Positions 4,554-6,813 of a stretch of 6,813 bases of DNA are shown piece by piece. The DNA lies in assembly GCA_964537965.1 (NCBI GenBank), contig CAZIDB010000243.1, positions 1 to 6,813 on the forward strand. Reading direction: 5' to 3'. The stretch comes from SURF-24 sp964537965 (GTDB taxonomy: Bacteria; Bacteroidota; Ignavibacteria; Ignavibacteriales; SURF-24). The position numbers were made by a program, and so were the translations under genes. Position 1 is the stretch's first letter. Each line of letters opens with the position of its first letter. The notes under the pieces are model-generated. The model was not told the origin of the DNA. It made no database searches and worked only from the letters and a program-made list of their open reading frames with translations.

Positions 4554-6710
4554 TTATTTCGTTAAAGCCAATTCTTTCTTCCTGTTTACAACTGTAAACA
4601 CTCCCGCAACTAAATTAACTGCTCCAATTATTATTGCAACACGGTTAACGCCAATTAGCGGAATAAACAACGCGGAAACGAGTAAAGCTCCAAGAGCAGA
4701 GCCAATCAAATCTACGCTGTAAAGCCTTGAAACAATCGAGCTGACTTTTCCTTTTTCTATTTTAGTTGCAAGAGCAAAAGCAACGCCGGTTAAAAACGCA
4801 ATTGAAAACGTCATCAGGTAGAAGACAGAATGAACAACTATAACATTATCTTTAACCAGGCTAAGCAATTGCATTATCACAGGGAAAAGAAAAGAGTAAA
4901 CAGCAATTAAGGATTGTACTTTACTAAAACTTACCAGATCATTTTTCTTTATTATCTTTTCATAGAATTTTGATCCGGCAGCAAGACCAGCCATAAATAT
5001 TGTAATGATAATTCCAGTTACCTGGTAAACGTAACCGTAAATAATCTGGAAAGAAATCAAGAGAATAACCTCGATTGAAGAGGCAGAGAATCCAGCGCAG
5101 AAAATTCCAGCACCAACCAGATTTGTTTTATACAACGTAAAAAATATTATTACCAAAATAATTAGGGCAGGAATCCAGTAATTGAATTCAAAATAATTCA
5201 GCCACTGAACTAACTGCAGGTAATAGGAAACCGGATTAAAATCTTTGTTGATATAAGATGTTCTGTTTATCCTGCTTTGGAGATACTGGCTTCGCTGACT
5301 AAGAATTCCATCATCAAGGTAATATTGATTTACATAAAGATTAATAATTCCTCTTTCAGAAATCATTTTGCCGATGTTTATGTTCAGCTTTGAATCCGAA
5401 GCGAGATAAAAATCTTTTAACCCGGGAACAATAAGAATATTTTTAAAGGATGTTTTAAGCGTATTGTAAATTGTTGTATTTATATTTCCCGCTTTTGCAG
5501 AAACGTAATCCGTAGCAGGAAGAAGACTAAGAGAAACCACAGCATCACTATTCAGTTTCTGTTTAAGTTCAGCAAAAAACTCTTTTGTGTAAAACCGGTT
5601 GAACTGTGCAGTTAGTGGCTCGGGTAAATTTACAAGAACAACATCATACTTATAGGAAGTTTTTCTTACAAACATTCTTGCGTCTTCACTTACAACATTT
5701 ATTCTTTTATCATTTAATGAATTTGTAAACTGCTCGCCCGCTTTAATAATCCAGGAATTTATTTCCACGTAATCAATTCTATCAACATTGTATTTCAGTA
5801 TTTCGTTTGTGGTGCCGGAAATTCCTCCGCCAATTAGCAGAACGCACTTTGGATTCTGATGTTGTATCATTGCATAATGAACAGCTTCTTCGTTAGTTGC
5901 TGCATCATTTGTGGAAAAAAGTAATGTGCCGTTCTCAAAAAAGTTTTTCTGACTGCCCTGCTCAGTAATTGTAAGATTTCCGTATGGAGTATCCTTATAG
6001 AAAATAATCTGCTGCTCCGGGAAAAGATATTTTCTTGTTGAATAATCAAAATCACTTAACCACAAAGTCACAGTTATAAACGCAAGAATTAATACTGTAA
6101 CCGTTCGAATTATCTTTCCGAAATGTTTCCAGACCAGGGTTACAGCAACAACAAAATTTACAAACAGCAATAACTTCAAACTCTGGAATGTAGACATAAA
6201 GAATATCAGCACAACACTAAATAAAAAACCTCCAACCAGACTGCCCAAAGATTCAACCGAGTAAACCTTGCTTATTAAATTTGATTCATTCTTTCCCGAA
6301 GCATTTACTGCTAACAATGAAAATGCAAAACCGGAAACAATACAGAAAGGTAAAAGCAAAATAAACGAGCTGTAAATGATTTGGTAAATTCCAATCATCT
6401 CACCGGTAAGAAAAACTAGGTTCCTTAAATATCTTAATAAGTAAACAGTAACAAGAGGAAGTACTCCCAACAAAATACATAACAGGATTATAAGCGCGTT
6501 TTGATTTTTAATCTTTTCAGAAATTTTTCCAATGAATGAACCAAGCCCGGTAATAATCATCCAGTTGCCAAGAATAATTCCTATTACAAGCTCATTGCCG
6601 TAAAAGACGGAAAGAAATTCCCTGAGTAAAATTATTTGTGTAATTGTGGAAGTAAAACCAAGAGATAAGATTGGAAATACAGAAATCTTATTTTCTATTC
6701 GGGTGTTCAA
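4554..6710 (-). CDS. Integral membrane protein with spermidine-synthase-like domain (fused MFS/spermidine synthase type)
   Basis: This 718-residue protein has three parts: an N-terminal membrane block (about 10-218, some 6-7 helices), a soluble Rossmann domain of the spermidine synthase/methyltransferase type (about 220-500), and a C-terminal membrane block (about 511-706). The central domain shows TPYGNLTI (241-248), a nucleotide-binding LLIGGGISGT (291-300) and the adenosyl-binding VEIN (315-318). However, the family's GGGDGG is GGGISG, and the catalytic DSxDP is NLPEP (361-365). Ordinary aminopropyl transfer is therefore doubtful; binding of SAM or a SAM derivative is more likely. The two membrane blocks resemble each other (SKVYSVESLGS at 147-157 and SRLYSVDLIGS at 661-671). 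The start is TTG 6710, since an in-frame TAA lies three codons upstream and the first ATG is at codon 51, inside the membrane block. It lies 32 bp after an unidentified gene, probably in one operon. Function unknown. Confidence 0.85.
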   Translation of the reverse strand: MNTRIENKISVFPILSLGFTSTITQIILLREFLSVFYGNELVIGIILGNWMIITGLGSFIGKISEKIKNQNALIILLCILLGVLPLVTVYLLRYLRNLVFLTGEMIGIYQIIYSSFILLLPFCIVSGFAFSLLAVNASGKNESNLISKVYSVESLGSLVGGFLFSVVLIFFMSTFQSLKLLLFVNFVVAVTLVWKHFGKIIRTVTVLILAFITVTLWLSDFDYSTRKYLFPEQQIIFYKDTPYGNLTITEQGSQKNFFENGTLLFSTNDAATNEEAVHYAMIQHQNPKCVLLIGGGISGTTNEILKYNVDRIDYVEINSWIIKAGEQFTNSLNDKRINVVSEDARMFVRKTSYKYDVVLVNLPEPLTAQFNRFYTKEFFAELKQKLNSDAVVSLSLLPATDYVSAKAGNINTTIYNTLKTSFKNILIVPGLKDFYLASDSKLNINIGKMISERGIINLYVNQYYLDDGILSQRSQYLQSRINRTSYINKDFNPVSYYLQLVQWLNYFEFNYWIPALIILVIIFFTLYKTNLVGAGIFCAGFSASSIEVILLISFQIIYGYVYQVTGIIITIFMAGLAAGSKFYEKIIKKNDLVSFSKVQSLIAVYSFLFPVIMQLLSLVKDNVIVVHSVFYLMTFSIAFLTGVAFALATKIEKGKVSSIVSRLYSVDLIGSALGALLVSALFIPLIGVNRVAIIIGAVNLVAGVFTVVNRKKELALTK
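4591..4766 (-). repeat. Direct repeat B, parent copy inside membrane-protein gene (partner 3570-3746)
   Basis: This is the 3' end of the intact gene from codon 649 onward. It is bordered by TGCAAGAGCA at 4767-4776, the same ten bases found in the radical SAM leader at 2967-2976. Confidence 0.9.
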
Positions 6711-6742
6711 TTCAACTTAATGAAATCTGGTTTATAAAATAT

Positions 6743-6813
6743 TTACTTCTCAAATTCTTTCTCGCTGAATACAAGCGCTTCATAAACATAAATGTCCGCG
6801 TTCTTCCAGCCGT
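6743..6813 (-). CDS. C-terminal end of an unidentified protein (5' part beyond window edge)
   Basis: Reading leftwards from the right edge, an open frame of 22 residues (GWKNADIYVYEALVFSEKEF, then EK) ends at TAA 6745-6743. Codon choice and the mixed aromatic and acidic composition look like real coding sequence, and the stop lies 32 bp before the TTG start of the membrane-protein gene on the same strand, so the two are probably co-transcribed. The fragment is too short for me to assign a family. Confidence 0.6.
   Translation of the reverse strand, partial: GWKNADIYVYEALVFSEKEFEK

Noticed and set aside
4554..6710. A functional spermidine synthase or an MFS transporter.
   Set aside because: The catalytic acidic motifs are replaced (GGGISG, NLPEP), and no MFS signature loop was recognised. 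Only the fold-level similarity is claimed.
1..6813. CRISPR arrays, rRNA, complete tRNA, or full insertion sequences.
   Set aside because: No regularly spaced direct repeats, rRNA motifs, cloverleaf or transposase were seen on either strand.

Overview
The window is AT-rich (roughly 35-38% G+C by eye) with long A/T runs, weak or absent Shine-Dalgarno sequences, and Bacteroidota/Ignavibacteria-like protein sequences. My best guess is a member of the FCB (Bacteroidota/Chlorobi/Ignavibacteria) group, quite possibly an ignavibacterium. This is inferred from style, not from a marker gene. A run of exactly 100 N (1839-1938) shows that this is a draft scaffold.

Left part, + strand: the C-terminal 187 residues of an M28-family zinc aminopeptidase (1-564), then a 213-bp spacer packed with hairpins (565-777), then an isopenicillin-N-epimerase-like class V aminotransferase (778-1838) whose last ~40 residues fall in the N gap. 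The spacer holds two inverted copies of a conserved 12-nt core, each held in a hairpin whose arms differ between the copies, like a REP doublet.

Centre and right, mostly - strand: an AmmeMemoRadiSam-type radical SAM enzyme with a Tat-like leader (3077-1939, last codons lost in the gap); a divergent small nucleotidyltransferase (3194-3523, +); a chimeric gene remnant (3857-3551); a DUF433/DUF5615 toxin-antitoxin-like pair overlapping by one base (4485-3887); a 718-residue membrane protein with a spermidine-synthase-like domain between two related membrane halves (6710-4554); and the last 22 codons of an unidentified gene (6813-6743).

The most striking point is the remnant at 3551-3857. Its first 37 codons match the start of the radical SAM gene (79% DNA identity over 111 bp without gaps). 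The rest matches the 3' end of the membrane-protein gene (about 95% over 177 bp, including 71 identical bases). The joint lies at TGCAAGCGCA, where both parent genes carry TGCAAGAGCA in the same reading frame (Ala-Leu-Ala). The order membrane gene - chimera - radical SAM gene is what one unequal crossover, or tandem duplication, at that 10-bp microhomology would leave. The toxin-antitoxin-like pair lies in one copy of the duplicated spacer and the nucleotidyltransferase in the other. I infer that the membrane protein and the radical SAM enzyme were once direct neighbours and may work together. No Memo or AMMECR1 partner gene is visible here.
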